From Paenibacillus harenae DSM 16969 (GTDB lineage Bacteria > Bacillota > Bacilli > Paenibacillales > Paenibacillaceae), in the NCBI RefSeq assembly GCF_000422465.1, contig NZ_AULV01000016.1, positions 124,001 to 188,000 of the forward strand: 64,000 nt of DNA, given 5' to 3'. Below are positions 32,869-42,821 of the stretch, one piece after another. Under the pieces are notes generated by a model. That model searched no databases. It was not told the origin of the DNA and worked only from the letters and a program-made list of their open reading frames with translations. The position numbers were made by a program, and so were the translations under genes. Within the stretch, counting starts at the first letter, position 1; each line of letters starts with the position of its first letter.

Positions 32869-35583
32869 ATGACGACCGAAATTTCATATTCACGTATGTA
32901 TGAAAAAGGAAATTACGCCAGCGCCTACACGGAGGTTCCGGCTTCCGCTCCCGGCTTCGAATGGCGTGACGGTATGGTAAGCGGCAATGGCGAGAACGGT
33001 TATATCACCTCAGGTTCGCCTTATGCGGACTGCTTTATTTTTCAAAACATATGGTTCAACTACCCATCCAACCATCCCAGAGTGATTCCGGAGGAGTTGA
33101 CAGGGCAGCTTGCCGAAGCCAGGCGGAACGTCTTTCATTTAAACGACCAATGGAAAATAACATTTCCGGACGGCACGACGAGAAGAAGAACCTTTTTTTA
33201 CAGCTACCATCCCGGTCATCAACTCCGGCTTAGCATGACGAATAGCGGAAGCGTATCGGACTATGAGCGGTGGACGAATTATGAAACGGCGGAGACGGGA
33301 GTGCGCTACACCGATGAGCTTGGCTCATGGATTCGAACTTCGTTTACGTCCAGAGCGGACAACGTATCGATCACGAAGATAACGCAATCTTCCATCGGCG
33401 CAAAAATTAACATGGTGATCTCGATCGATGACATTTCGAATATGTGCAGAGCACAGAATGCCGCTTCCGAGGTTACGGCGCTTCAATATAAAAAGTTGGT
33501 CGGCCCCGATGCAGCGTATATCGCGCAGGTTGCGCATTATCCTTCCTATCCCGGGAGCGAGCTGGCCGGTGGCGGATACGCGGGGCTGACGCAGGTCATA
33601 GCGATAAACGGCGTTAAGAAGAGAGTGCTGCTCCCGGAAACGAACGAAACGATGAACGTCGGCACCGAGAAGAACCCTGCCATTAAAATCATGAACGCGG
33701 ATGCCGTATATTTAATCACGCAGTCCGACCGAACGCATGAAATGGGCAGAATCGAAGATTTTTGCGGGATGCCGCAATACGCAATCGCCGATCAACTATA
33801 TCGGAATACGAACGCCGTTGCCGGCAAATACAAGGACGCATCCGGTCATTTCGATTACGTCGCCGCCCTCGCGCCGCATGTCCGGAAGCACGCATCCGAA
33901 TATAACGCTGTGAGCTTCTTCATTCACGGGGACGAAGCTGACAAGCACGTGGACAACCTGGCGCTGATCAACGCTCAAAAAGCGTCGGCGTCCAAAGTCA
34001 ATCATGCGTTTATGGAGCAGGCGTACAACCAGGGACGGTATGCCATGATCTGCAGCGGCGGCTCCAGCGCGCCCCGCTTGTACGGGATGTGGACCGGGGA
34101 ATGGAATCCCGGCTGGCGCGGCATCTACACCCTTGACGCCAACGTCAATTTGCAAGTCGCAGCGATGAATACGGGCCATTTAACGGAAGCGCAGCTTGGC
34201 TATATAACGTTTTTCTTGAGAAACGCACCGGACTTTGCCTACAATGCGCGGATGGCGTATGGGATGCACGACGCCTTGCAGGTGTCGGTCAACTCCGACG
34301 GCGACCGGGGCATGCATGTGGAGTATGACAACGACTATCCGTTTCAATACTGGAATGCCGGTGCCAGCTGGTGTTTACTGCCCATCTTTGAATATTGGCA
34401 GTGTTACGGCAACCGGCGGATTCCGATTCATGCCGGCATGAGGATCCATGATCTGCGGCCGCTTCTCGGCGTCAAGGACGGGGGCCTTTCCGATGAAGAA
34501 TTCGCTCAACTCCTAAACAGAGGGTTTCTGGATCTGGAACAGGATATTTTGCTCCCTCTGCTTACCAAACAGGCTAACTTCTGGGAGCAGATTTGCACAC
34601 CGGAATACTACACGGATATAAATGGAGATTCATGCTATCAGAGCGGCAAAACGGCGCTAAATCCCGGTGAAAAGTATTTGATTATTCCTGCCTATTCGCC
34701 GGAGAATAACCCGATCGGCTATAACAGCACGATTACGGCCAATGCCGTCATGGATATATCGGCAGCGCGAGACGGACTTCAGATGGTTATTATGCTTGAA
34801 AAGGCCGTAAAGCGAGACGGTTTCGAAGCTGCAATCGCCAAATGGGAAGGGTTGCTCTCACTGCTGCCGGATTACAAATACGACACTGACGGCGCTTTAC
34901 GCGAATGGGCGATGAGCGAATATACGGAAAATAACAATCACCGGCATCTGAGCCATCTTTATGTGGCTTGGCCGGCCTATGAAACAAGGTACAACAGGGA
35001 ATTAGCTCAAGCCGCGAAGATCGCTCTCGAGAACAGAGACAAATACAATACGCAGGATGCGACCGCGGGGCATGGCTGGGTGCATAAGGCACTTGTCCAC
35101 GCGAGGTTGAAAAATGGCGACGGAGTGCTCTCATCGCTATTGCCCATGATGACGGAAACCGGCTATTACGTCTCCCTAATGACAGATCACGATACAAATC
35201 GGAGAAACAACACCTATTGCACGGATACGGCGTTTGGCGCCGTCGGGGCAGTGAATGAAGCGTTGCTATTCTCGAATACGGGCGAAATCGAGGTTCTTCC
35301 GGCATTGCCTTCCGATTGGAAAACCGGCTCCATACATGGACTCATGGCAAGGACCCGGGTAGAAGTTAAGGAGTTAACCTGGGATTTATTCACCAAAACG
35401 GTACGCGTTACGCTGTGTTCAAGCGAGAATGACAATATGATTAAATTACATGCAGGCATTCCTTGGACGGATGCCGCGATTAACGGCCATGCTGTAAAGG
35501 TGCTTCAGGAAGAGCGTGGAAAATATATCCGCTTGACGCTGATTTCGGGAATTGACGTTACGGTTGTATTTCAGTTGGCCTAA
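32869..35583 (+). CDS. GH95-family glycosidase (alpha-L-fucosidase/alpha-L-galactosidase type)
   Basis: 904 residues; ATG at 32869 after GGGAGG; no signal peptide. The N-terminal beta-domain has the WRDGMVSGNGENGYITSG opening. The alpha/alpha barrel carries YGMWTGEWNPGWRGIYTLDANVN, the conserved YSPENNP loop with its Glu and Asn, and NNHRHLSHLYVAWP, the GH95 hallmark. The C-terminal part EVLPALPSDWKTGSIHGLMARTRVEV is the typical closing sandwich. GH95 enzymes remove alpha-1,2-L-fucose or L-galactose, sugars found on xyloglucan and rhamnogalacturonan II. It is bounded by terminators on both sides, so monocistronic. Confidence 0.9.
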   Translation: MTTEISYSRMYEKGNYASAYTEVPASAPGFEWRDGMVSGNGENGYITSGSPYADCFIFQNIWFNYPSNHPRVIPEELTGQLAEARRNVFHLNDQWKITFPDGTTRRRTFFYSYHPGHQLRLSMTNSGSVSDYERWTNYETAETGVRYTDELGSWIRTSFTSRADNVSITKITQSSIGAKINMVISIDDISNMCRAQNAASEVTALQYKKLVGPDAAYIAQVAHYPSYPGSELAGGGYAGLTQVIAINGVKKRVLLPETNETMNVGTEKNPAIKIMNADAVYLITQSDRTHEMGRIEDFCGMPQYAIADQLYRNTNAVAGKYKDASGHFDYVAALAPHVRKHASEYNAVSFFIHGDEADKHVDNLALINAQKASASKVNHAFMEQAYNQGRYAMICSGGSSAPRLYGMWTGEWNPGWRGIYTLDANVNLQVAAMNTGHLTEAQLGYITFFLRNAPDFAYNARMAYGMHDALQVSVNSDGDRGMHVEYDNDYPFQYWNAGASWCLLPIFEYWQCYGNRRIPIHAGMRIHDLRPLLGVKDGGLSDEEFAQLLNRGFLDLEQDILLPLLTKQANFWEQICTPEYYTDINGDSCYQSGKTALNPGEKYLIIPAYSPENNPIGYNSTITANAVMDISAARDGLQMVIMLEKAVKRDGFEAAIAKWEGLLSLLPDYKYDTDGALREWAMSEYTENNNHRHLSHLYVAWPAYETRYNRELAQAAKIALENRDKYNTQDATAGHGWVHKALVHARLKNGDGVLSSLLPMMTETGYYVSLMTDHDTNRRNNTYCTDTAFGAVGAVNEALLFSNTGEIEVLPALPSDWKTGSIHGLMARTRVEVKELTWDLFTKTVRVTLCSSENDNMIKLHAGIPWTDAAINGHAVKVLQEERGKYIRLTLISGIDVTVVFQLA

Positions 35584-35610
35584 TCCCTAGTAAAATCATG
35601 TCGGTTGTTA

Positions 35611-35652
35611 AAAGAGCCCTTGGCACTGGAAATCCGGAAGCAAGGGCTCTTT
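35611..35652 (+). terminator. Terminator after GH95
   Basis: Perfect 12-bp arms AAAGAGCCCTTG (35611-35622) and CAAGGGCTCTTT (35641-35652), 28 bases past the stop. Confidence 0.8.
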
Positions 35653-35717
35653 GAGTTGGTGAACATGAAGGGAAGAACCACCTTGAAAAAGGACACCAAA
35701 ACCTGCGAAATGAACCG

Positions 35718-35746
35718 TTTTCACGAAATGTATGCGCTTTTATAAT
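35718..35746 (+). promoter_or_regulatory. Candidate sigma-A promoter for the second transporter operon
   Basis: TTTTCA (35718-35723), a 17-base spacer and TATAAT (35741-35746), 62 bases before the permease start. The spacer contains TGTATGCGCTTTTA (35729-35742), a weak catabolite-repression-like element sharing its core with the xylanase promoter at 52834. Confidence 0.6.
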
Positions 35747-35808
35747 TTGAGTAGGAAGCGGCAGACAGGAAGCACACACAAAGCAAAACGAAAGGAGAGG
35801 CGAAAATC

Positions 35809-36750
35809 ATTCAAAACGACCTATTTATAAAGCGGTTTCAAAGACAGCTCCCCTTCCAGCTGTTTGTATGGATCGGGCTCGCGTTCCTGCTGGTGTTCAG
35901 TTACATTCCGATGTTCGGCATCATTATCGCATTTAAAAATTATAAAATCTCGACCGGCATCGACGGGATTTTTACCAGTTCTTGGGCAGGAGTGACGCAC
36001 TTCAAGGAATTGATCAACGACTATAACTTCCCGATGCTGGTACGCAATACGCTCGTTTTGAGCCTGTTGAAAATCGTTTTTTCGTACCCGATACCGATTC
36101 TGTTCGCCATCCTGCTTAGCGAAGTAAGGCATGTGTTTCTAAAACGGTTCGTGCAGACCGTCAGTTATTTGCCTCATTTCATCTCTTGGGTCGTCGTAAC
36201 CGGCATCTCGTATGCCTTCTTCTCGTCGGGGTTCGGCATCTTCAACGATCTGCTGATATCCCTGCACCTGATCAAGGAACCGCTCAATATCTTAACGGAT
36301 CCGAACTCGTTCTGGGGGCTAGCGGTTTCGACGGCGATATGGAAGGAAGCGGGGTGGTGGACGATTATTTTCCTCGCGGCGCTTGCCGGCATCGACCCGT
36401 CACTTTACGAGGCGGCGGAGATGGACGGCGCGAGCCGGCTAAGACGAATCTATCACATCACGCTGCCGGGGCTGAAGGGCGCAAGCATCGTTGTGTTGAT
36501 TCTGACGATCGGAAGCATGCTGGGGGGAGGGCTGGTCGGATCGAACTTCGAGCAGTCCATGCTGCTTGGCAACGCCCTTAACAGCGAGAAGTCGCAGATC
36601 ATTCAAACCTACGCGTTCACGATCGGCTTGGCGCAGGGGCGGTTTTCATTTGCGACGGCGATCGATCTCATGCAATCGGTCATCTCCGTTTTCTTGATCT
36701 TCACAAGCAACGCCATTGCGAAGCGCGTCTCGGGTACCGGGTTGTTCTAG
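35809..36750 (+). CDS. Sugar ABC transporter permease, LplB type, with apparent ATT/ATC start
   Basis: The first ordinary start codon in frame is a GTG at 35893, but it falls inside the first membrane helix. The frame is open upstream, and a strong ribosome site, AAAGGAGAGG (35791-35800), lies 8 bases before ATT at 35809 (ATC at 35806 also fits). Starting there gives 313 residues with the normal family N terminus: a basic segment, then LFVWIGLAFLLVFSYIPMFGIIIAFKNY. The EAA loop is EAAEMDGASRLRRIYHITLP. It is the first gene of a permease-permease-binding protein-kinase-regulator run. A rare non-ATG start, or a mutation that weakened the start, are the options. Confidence 0.85.
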   Translation: MQNDLFIKRFQRQLPFQLFVWIGLAFLLVFSYIPMFGIIIAFKNYKISTGIDGIFTSSWAGVTHFKELINDYNFPMLVRNTLVLSLLKIVFSYPIPILFAILLSEVRHVFLKRFVQTVSYLPHFISWVVVTGISYAFFSSGFGIFNDLLISLHLIKEPLNILTDPNSFWGLAVSTAIWKEAGWWTIIFLAALAGIDPSLYEAAEMDGASRLRRIYHITLPGLKGASIVVLILTIGSMLGGGLVGSNFEQSMLLGNALNSEKSQIIQTYAFTIGLAQGRFSFATAIDLMQSVISVFLIFTSNAIAKRVSGTGLF

Positions 36751-36782
36751 CATCATAAGAATCAGGAAAGTGGTGAACCATC

Positions 36783-37664
36783 ATGCGCCATAAAAAAACG
36801 ACGGAAGACCGGGTACTGGACGCGATCATATCCGTTATTCTATTTATCGTCGTCTTCGTGACGCTCTATCCTTTCTACTACATCCTATTGATTACGCTTA
36901 ATGCGGGCACGGACACCGCGATCGGCGGCATGTATTTGTGGCCGCGGCAATTTACGCTCGGCAACTATCTATACTTTCTCGAGGATCCGAAGTGGATCAG
37001 CGCGTTCGGAATTTCGATGCTGCGTACGATCGCAGGAACCGCTCTCGGGGTCCTGTTCACCGCCATTGTTGCCTACGGACTAGCCAAGCGCGATTTGATC
37101 TTCCGCAAAAGCTACTTCCTTATCGTCGTTGTGGCGATGAATTTCTCCGGGGGATTAATTGCCTTCTACATCGTGCTGAAAAGCCTGGGCTTAATTAATA
37201 CGTTCGGCGTCTACGTCATTCCGGGGATGCTGAACCTGTTCTTCCTTCTGATCGCAATCACGTTTTTTACCGAAATACCCGAGGAGCTTGGCGAATCGGC
37301 AAGGATCGACGGCGCCTCGGAGGTCCGTATTTTCACCAAAATCATTTTGCCCGTTTCCATGCCGCTTCTGGCGACGATGAGCTTGTTCATCGGCTCCGGA
37401 CAATGGAATGCATGGCTCGATTCGGCTTATTTCGTACAAGATGAGAGACTGCGAACGCTAACTTACCGCATGATGCAGGTGATTAATCAAACAATGGTTC
37501 CGTCGGGCGAGGCTCAGTCGGCAGCCATGTCAAGGTCCAGCGTAACGCCGTTCTCGATTCAAGCGACGGCGATGATCGTTTCCATCGTCCCGATTCTCGG
37601 CGTGTATCCGTTCCTGCAAAAATATTTTGTATCCGGCATGATGCTCGGCTCGGTCAAAGGCTGA
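36783..37664 (+). CDS. Sugar ABC transporter permease, YtcP/LplC type
   Basis: 293 residues, ATG at 36783, 32 bases after the LplB-type partner. Six membrane helices; EAA loop ESARIDGASEVRIFTKIILP; C terminus QKYFVSGMMLGSVKG. With the preceding permease it forms the channel for the ligand bound by the lipoprotein at 37745. As in the other importers here, no ATPase gene is present. Confidence 0.94.
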   Translation: MRHKKTTEDRVLDAIISVILFIVVFVTLYPFYYILLITLNAGTDTAIGGMYLWPRQFTLGNYLYFLEDPKWISAFGISMLRTIAGTALGVLFTAIVAYGLAKRDLIFRKSYFLIVVVAMNFSGGLIAFYIVLKSLGLINTFGVYVIPGMLNLFFLLIAITFFTEIPEELGESARIDGASEVRIFTKIILPVSMPLLATMSLFIGSGQWNAWLDSAYFVQDERLRTLTYRMMQVINQTMVPSGEAQSAAMSRSSVTPFSIQATAMIVSIVPILGVYPFLQKYFVSGMMLGSVKG

Positions 37665-37744
37665 TTTTGAATTCGGTTTTTCGGTTGTCTTACTGATGGA
37701 TAGCAGGACATCCTTAAAATAATAAAGATCATGGGGGTATAAAA

Positions 37745-39316
37745 ATGAACAGAAGCTTTAGATTATTAATCGTTCTGGTCGCTGCGATGTCATTGGTTTT
37801 GTCGGCATGCAGCGGCAACGCCGGCAATGCGCCCGCAAACGGCGGCAAGGCCAATAACGGGGAGGAAAGTTCGACAGGGAATGGAGCCGGCGATAGCTCC
37901 AAGCCTCCTGTCGAGCTGACGATGTTCGTGGATGCCACCTGGTATCCGTTCCAGGACTGGACGGGCGAAATCCCGGAGGCCATTACGAAGGCAACCGGCG
38001 TCAAGCCAAAGGTGACGGTGGCAACCGACGACAAGCAGCTCGCCTTGATGGTAGCTTCGGGCGATTTGCCCGACATCGTCGTATCCTTTAACTTCAAGCT
38101 TATGTCGGACGGAAATTTAAGTTTGCCCTACAATGAAATCTTTCCGAAATACGCGCCAAGCGTGAAGTTCGACCCGGTCAAAGAGCTTGTCAACACGGTA
38201 AGCGACGGCAATTATTACGCGATCCGCAACGATTTCTCTTCTGAAGCGGAGTGGAAGGCCAATCCCTACGCCCATATGATGGTACCCGGATTGACCCTGC
38301 GCAAGGACATTTTGGAGGAGCTCGGCAATCCGTCCATCAAGACGATTGACGATTTGGATAAGGTGTTTGCCGCAGTCAAGGAGAAGCATCCCGACATGGT
38401 GCCGCTTATCTTGAACCCGAACTGGCAGCGGCCTTATTTCGATACCCAATTCGGCGCTGCGGGGGGCTTTGTCGACAAAGACGGCAAGATCGAATATTAC
38501 CTGAGGCAGAATGCGACTCGCGATTCGATGCTCTATATAAACAGCTTGTACCGCAACGGGTTTGTTACTTCCGAGAATTTTGCCTACAAGAATGAGTCTG
38601 AAACCGAGCAAATGATGTTGGCCGGCAAAGGTTTTGCTTATACGTGGACTTATTCCGGCGCGGACCGTCTTAACGCCAGCGGTAAGGAAAGCGGTTTGGA
38701 ATTCGTACAGCTTGCCGAGCCGCTTGGCGACAAGGCATCCGTCATCAGCACCGGAACCGGCGGACTCGGCGTTTATGTGACGAAGGATAACAAGGACGTG
38801 GAGGCGACGGTCAGATTCCTTGAGTACTTGTACTCGGAGGAAGGCTGGCGGCTGGCCGAATGGGGCATGGAAGGGAAGGACTGGACGTGGAATGAAGCGG
38901 GATATCCGGAGTTCAACTACAACGTGCAGGACTTGGAAGTTCTGAAGCAAAAAGGCGTGTATTGGTGGGGGGTGCCGACGGAAACCGGAGTAGGTATGGC
39001 TCTTAGCTCCTATAAAAGCGGATCGGAGACGACGCGACAAGGGGAGGCCTACTCCAAAATAACAACGTTTAACCCGGCCATCGGGATGATTAATCCGGAT
39101 ACCGACTCGCCCGAACAGATCATACGGACCAATATCGACAATATGGTGAAGACGGAGGTTGCGAAGGTTTATTTGGCGCCGACGAAGGACGAGGCTTTGA
39201 AGGCTTATGAGGAAATGCTGAAGAAGGCGGAGAAAATAGGCATAACGAAACTGGAGGCATGGGCGACCGAACAATATGGTCCGTTAAAGGAAAAGTATGA
39301 CGCGTTGACGAAGTAA
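37745..39316 (+). CDS. Carbohydrate ABC transporter solute-binding lipoprotein
   Basis: 523 residues with lipobox VLSAC (Cys22) and a Gly/Asn/Ser-rich linker of about 30 residues. The body follows the LplA-like binding-protein fold, including DKQLALMVASGDLPDIVV near residue 95 and a C-terminal helix-rich segment with YEEMLKKAEKIG. Unlike the first transporter operon, it follows the permeases. Behind it come a strong hairpin and then the kinase/regulator pair that likely controls the set. Ligand unknown; the neighbouring GH95 gene hints at fucosylated or related oligosaccharides. Confidence 0.93.
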   Translation: MNRSFRLLIVLVAAMSLVLSACSGNAGNAPANGGKANNGEESSTGNGAGDSSKPPVELTMFVDATWYPFQDWTGEIPEAITKATGVKPKVTVATDDKQLALMVASGDLPDIVVSFNFKLMSDGNLSLPYNEIFPKYAPSVKFDPVKELVNTVSDGNYYAIRNDFSSEAEWKANPYAHMMVPGLTLRKDILEELGNPSIKTIDDLDKVFAAVKEKHPDMVPLILNPNWQRPYFDTQFGAAGGFVDKDGKIEYYLRQNATRDSMLYINSLYRNGFVTSENFAYKNESETEQMMLAGKGFAYTWTYSGADRLNASGKESGLEFVQLAEPLGDKASVISTGTGGLGVYVTKDNKDVEATVRFLEYLYSEEGWRLAEWGMEGKDWTWNEAGYPEFNYNVQDLEVLKQKGVYWWGVPTETGVGMALSSYKSGSETTRQGEAYSKITTFNPAIGMINPDTDSPEQIIRTNIDNMVKTEVAKVYLAPTKDEALKAYEEMLKKAEKIGITKLEAWATEQYGPLKEKYDALTK

Positions 39317-39329
39317 CGCAAACCCTTTA

Positions 39330-39376
39330 AGCTCATAGGAAAAGCAGTCCCGCCAAAGGCTGCGCTCCTATGAGCT
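39330..39376 (+). terminator. Strong hairpin between binding protein and sensor kinase
   Basis: Perfect 11-bp arms AGCTCATAGGA (39330-39340) and TCCTATGAGCT (39366-39376) with an inner GCAG/CTGC stem. A TTTTA follows at a distance. It may terminate partially, keeping kinase levels below transporter levels. Confidence 0.65.
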
Positions 39377-39416
39377 CCTTCGATTTTATACCCTATTTTC
39401 CAGGGGAGTGACGATT

Positions 39417-41180
39417 ATGCGCATCAGCACCAAGATGATTATAGGTTATCTGTTTCTCGTCGTGCTCCCGTTCCTTGCTTTTGCGATCTTTGTTTATCAT
39501 CAACTGCATGAGCGATTAATGACCCAATACCAACTAACCAATCAGCAGAATATTGAGCAGCAAGCCGCCAACCTCGAAGCCGGCATGTCCAAAATCGAGT
39601 CGTTGTATTCTATTTATCAGAACAATTCCGCGTTGATTGATTTTTTGCGGGGCGATTACGCGGATGACCGGGAGCTTATTTATTCGTTCCTGAAGGAAAT
39701 CAGTCCCGCCTTCTCTTTCGCTTCCCTCGGGGAGCCGATGGTCGAACGGATCGTGGCGTATCCGAAAACCGAGAAGCGGCTGCTCTCCGTTCCTGAATTC
39801 GGGGACTATTCGGAGCTTGGCGGCTTGCTAAGCTCGGAGGATATGACAAGGCTCCGTCCTGACAAAGGATTGTGGAAGAAATCATTTGACTCGGCATCCG
39901 GTCCCGTCTTGAACTATTACCATAAGCTCTATAGCGACACGTATACCAGCGAGCTCGGGATTCTCCGAATTATGGTGAAACCGGCGCTAATCGAGGAATT
40001 TATTCAAGCGCTAAGCGCTCTGCATCCGAATAACGCGATCCTGCTGACCGGTCCGGAGGGGGAAATTGTCTACGCCGTCAGGGATATGCAGCTTGGCTCC
40101 GTGCAGCTCACGGATATTCAAGCGGCCATCCGGCGCGGGGAAGACAAGTCGTTTCTGGCAGACCGGGGGAAGCTGCTGGTGAATACGGTGCGGGCGCCGC
40201 GGCTTGGCTTAACCGTCGTCGAGGTGAACCGGCAGGACACCCTTTTTCAATCGATGTGGACCAAGCTCTGGTGGGCGGGTGCGGGAGCCGGGCTGCTTAT
40301 TCTTCTATCGGTTTTCTATTACGTGCTTTTATCGTCGTTGACAAGACGGATCTTGCTGCTGTCCCGGCACATGAGGAAGGTCGGCCAGAATTTTCTCGGC
40401 AATCCCTATGCCGGCAAACCCGGCAAGGATGAGATCGGCTTTCTTATTTCGAACTATAACGCGATGATCGGCCGCATCGATGAACTGGTCAACCGCGTCC
40501 AAAAGGTGGAATTAATGAAGAAGGAGGCGGATTTCAAAATGCTGCAAGCGCAAATTCAGCCTCATTTTCTGTACAATACGCTGGAGACGATGCGAATGCT
40601 GGCCAGATCCAACCATGATCACAAGGTGGCGGAGATGGCATTTTCATTAGGCAATCTCCTGAGATACAGCTTATCCAAAACGGACGATACGACGCTGAAG
40701 GAAGAGGTTGAGCACATCCGTTCGTATATCGCGATTCACCAAATCCGTATGCGTGATTTAAATTTTGAATTCGAGTCGGACGATCGCCTCTTATCGCTCC
40801 GTTGCCCGCGATTTATTTTGCAGCCGCTTATTGAAAACGCTTTGCTTCATGGATTGTCCGGAAAGAAGGGAGGCAAGCAAATCGCCGTTCGGCTGACGCA
40901 AGGCCGAGGCTTCGCGCTCATCGAGGTATGCGACAACGGGAAGGGCATCGGACAGGACAAGATCGCGAGATTGAGGAGATTGATAAACGGAGAACCGGCT
41001 GTCGATTTCTTCCATCAAGGTACGGGGATAGGGCTTAACAACGTAGCGGAAAGAGTCAAAGCGTATTTCGGTCAAGAATCGGCAATGTCCATCGAAAGCA
41101 AACCCGGCGAATGGACGAGATGCTCTCTAAGACTTATGCTGGAGGAGAACAGCCATGCTCAAGCTGATGATTGTGGATGA
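39417..41180 (+). CDS. YesM-type sensor histidine kinase
   Basis: The ATG at 39417 has GGGGAG 8 bases upstream; a GTG at 39408 is too close to it. 587 residues: a membrane helix at about 8-30, an extracellular sensing domain, a second membrane helix at about 282-305, a HAMP region, His383 in the IQPHFLYNTLETMRML motif, an N box PLIENALLHGL and a G1 box DNGKGIG. It overlaps the regulator gene by 26 bases. It probably senses the sugar carried by the preceding transporter. Confidence 0.93.
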   Translation: MRISTKMIIGYLFLVVLPFLAFAIFVYHQLHERLMTQYQLTNQQNIEQQAANLEAGMSKIESLYSIYQNNSALIDFLRGDYADDRELIYSFLKEISPAFSFASLGEPMVERIVAYPKTEKRLLSVPEFGDYSELGGLLSSEDMTRLRPDKGLWKKSFDSASGPVLNYYHKLYSDTYTSELGILRIMVKPALIEEFIQALSALHPNNAILLTGPEGEIVYAVRDMQLGSVQLTDIQAAIRRGEDKSFLADRGKLLVNTVRAPRLGLTVVEVNRQDTLFQSMWTKLWWAGAGAGLLILLSVFYYVLLSSLTRRILLLSRHMRKVGQNFLGNPYAGKPGKDEIGFLISNYNAMIGRIDELVNRVQKVELMKKEADFKMLQAQIQPHFLYNTLETMRMLARSNHDHKVAEMAFSLGNLLRYSLSKTDDTTLKEEVEHIRSYIAIHQIRMRDLNFEFESDDRLLSLRCPRFILQPLIENALLHGLSGKKGGKQIAVRLTQGRGFALIEVCDNGKGIGQDKIARLRRLINGEPAVDFFHQGTGIGLNNVAERVKAYFGQESAMSIESKPGEWTRCSLRLMLEENSHAQADDCG

Positions 41181-41946
41181 CGAACCTATTATTCTGTCGG
41201 GGATCCGGGACATGGTTGAACAAGCAAATACGGCATTCACGAGGATCGCGACAGCTAACGACGGAACGGAAGCGCTGGACATGATGGCCTATTTCCGGCC
41301 GGATTTAATCATAACCGATATTCAGATGCCTGAAATGGATGGCCTCTCCTTTATTCGCCAGGCAAAGGTTAAGAATGTCACGCGATTCATTATCCTTTCG
41401 GGATACGACGTCTTTCAATACGCGCAGGATGCGATACGGCTTCAGGTTGCGGAATATATGCTGAAGCCGATTGACGAGCGGCAGCTGATTGAATTATTGA
41501 AGCGAATGGCCCTTGAGATAATCGGACAGCAGAATAACCATGCTTCAACCATTGGCGAGAAGGAAGTGGATGCAGAGCAAAATTCCATTAACGAGCATGT
41601 CAAAATGCTGAAGGACTATATTCATAATAACTATATGAAGGATATCTCGTTGTCTGACGCCGCGGCGTACTTAAATCTTCATCCGGCTTACACCGGCCAA
41701 TTATTTAAGAAGGAGACGGGCGATTCGTTCGTGCAGTACATTAATCAATGCCGCATTGACAAAGCGAAAGAATTGCTTGCCGGCAGGAACCAGGTTGCCC
41801 TGGAGAAGATCGCAGCCTGCGTGGGGTTCGAGAACCGTCGCACGTTTTATAAAGTATTTCGAAAATATGCAGGACAGACGCCCGGAGAGTATAGGGAGCG
41901 TATGCAACGGCCAACTCAGCGCATCGATGATTACGAATGCTTGTGA
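41155..41946 (+). CDS. YesN-type response regulator with AraC domain (short form)
   Basis: 263 residues; ATG at 41155 inside the kinase end, with GGAGGAG upstream. Receiver domain: D8-D9, phospho-acceptor Asp55 in TDIQMPEMDG and Lys in YMLKPI. The linker is much shorter than in usual YesN proteins, and the AraC domain starts near residue 160 (DISLSDAAAYLNLHPAYTGQLFKKETG, then VGFENRRTFYKVFRKYAGQTPGEYR). Its stop overlaps the end of the opposite-strand AraC gene by 16 bases. Likely activator of the transporter operon starting at 35809. Confidence 0.93.
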   Translation: MLKLMIVDDEPIILSGIRDMVEQANTAFTRIATANDGTEALDMMAYFRPDLIITDIQMPEMDGLSFIRQAKVKNVTRFIILSGYDVFQYAQDAIRLQVAEYMLKPIDERQLIELLKRMALEIIGQQNNHASTIGEKEVDAEQNSINEHVKMLKDYIHNNYMKDISLSDAAAYLNLHPAYTGQLFKKETGDSFVQYINQCRIDKAKELLAGRNQVALEKIAACVGFENRRTFYKVFRKYAGQTPGEYRERMQRPTQRIDDYECL

Positions 41947-42821
41947 CGCTTCCTATATGCGCTTGGGGTTATACCGTAATGATTCTTAAAGGTTTGACTG
42001 AAGTGCTCAAGCGCCGCGAAACCGGTTTGTTCTGAGATACGGCTTATGGACATCGGCGAAGTCGCAAGAAAATAGGCGGCCGCGCTCATTCTCGCCTGCT
42101 GCCGCTTCTGCGTAAAGGATACGCCGTAGCGGCTCTTTAGCGTTCTTTCCGTCTGCCTTACGCTAAGTCCGAGCTTGTCAGCCAGCGATTGCAGCGTAAT
42201 CGTTGCGTATTCTCCCAGAAAGCTGTTCTCGATGATGACGAGCCGGTTATCATCGAGCGTTTTTAGCTGTGCAGGCCGAAGCGAAGGTTTATTGCTTGTA
42301 TAATTTCGGATAAGCTTAATAATGATTTGCTCAATGATCCCGGCGACTATCGAATAATAGCCTATATATTGATGGGTGGTTTCATGCGCCAGCTGTTGGA
42401 ACAACGGCAGCATCTGCTGCGTGTCTTGCCCGATCCAAAACGGCGTACGAACGACAATTTCCGCCATGTGGGCGAGATCCTGCCCCTTCGCCGTTTTGTC
42501 AGCCCCGGCGATGTCCCCAATCACTTCGAAGCAAATGCAATATTCGGCCATGGGGTCTTCAGGATTCGTTATCTGTTCGTGCGGCACATCCGGACCGGTC
42601 ATAAAAAGGGTGTTTGCCGCTATCGGAAATCGTTCGCCGTTTGCGATCAAGGTGCCTTGCCCTTGCGGAATGAAATGCAGCTCATAGCTTTTGTTGCTGT
42701 GCGCATGTTCCTGCATCGAGCTGTAAAAATAGCCGAATCGCACGTAAAGTATGTTCAGCATAAGATCGCCGAAAGGGATCTTCACGTCCATATGGTCCAT
42801 GTGTATGGGAGGATATTTCAT
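41931..42821 (-). CDS. AraC-family regulator, probably of the GH105 gene
   Basis: Minus strand. The ATG at 42821 is chosen because ACGGAGG lies just before it; upstream frame has no ribosome site. About 296 residues: a cupin sensing domain with HAHSNKSYELHFIPQGQG and PDVPHEQI, then two helix-turn-helix units (LQSLADKLGLSVRQTERTLK; ISRISEQTGFAALEHFSQTFKNHYGITPSAYRKRH). It is divergent from the GH105 gene 175 bases away, so it most likely activates it in response to unsaturated galacturonide products. Confidence 0.9.
   Translation of the reverse strand: MKYPPIHMDHMDVKIPFGDLMLNILYVRFGYFYSSMQEHAHSNKSYELHFIPQGQGTLIANGERFPIAANTLFMTGPDVPHEQITNPEDPMAEYCICFEVIGDIAGADKTAKGQDLAHMAEIVVRTPFWIGQDTQQMLPLFQQLAHETTHQYIGYYSIVAGIIEQIIIKLIRNYTSNKPSLRPAQLKTLDDNRLVIIENSFLGEYATITLQSLADKLGLSVRQTERTLKSRYGVSFTQKRQQARMSAAAYFLATSPMSISRISEQTGFAALEHFSQTFKNHYGITPSAYRKRHKHS

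Noticed and set aside
35667-35747. Small 26-codon frame between GH95 and the permease
   Set aside because: No ribosome site; it overlaps the promoter and looks like chance.
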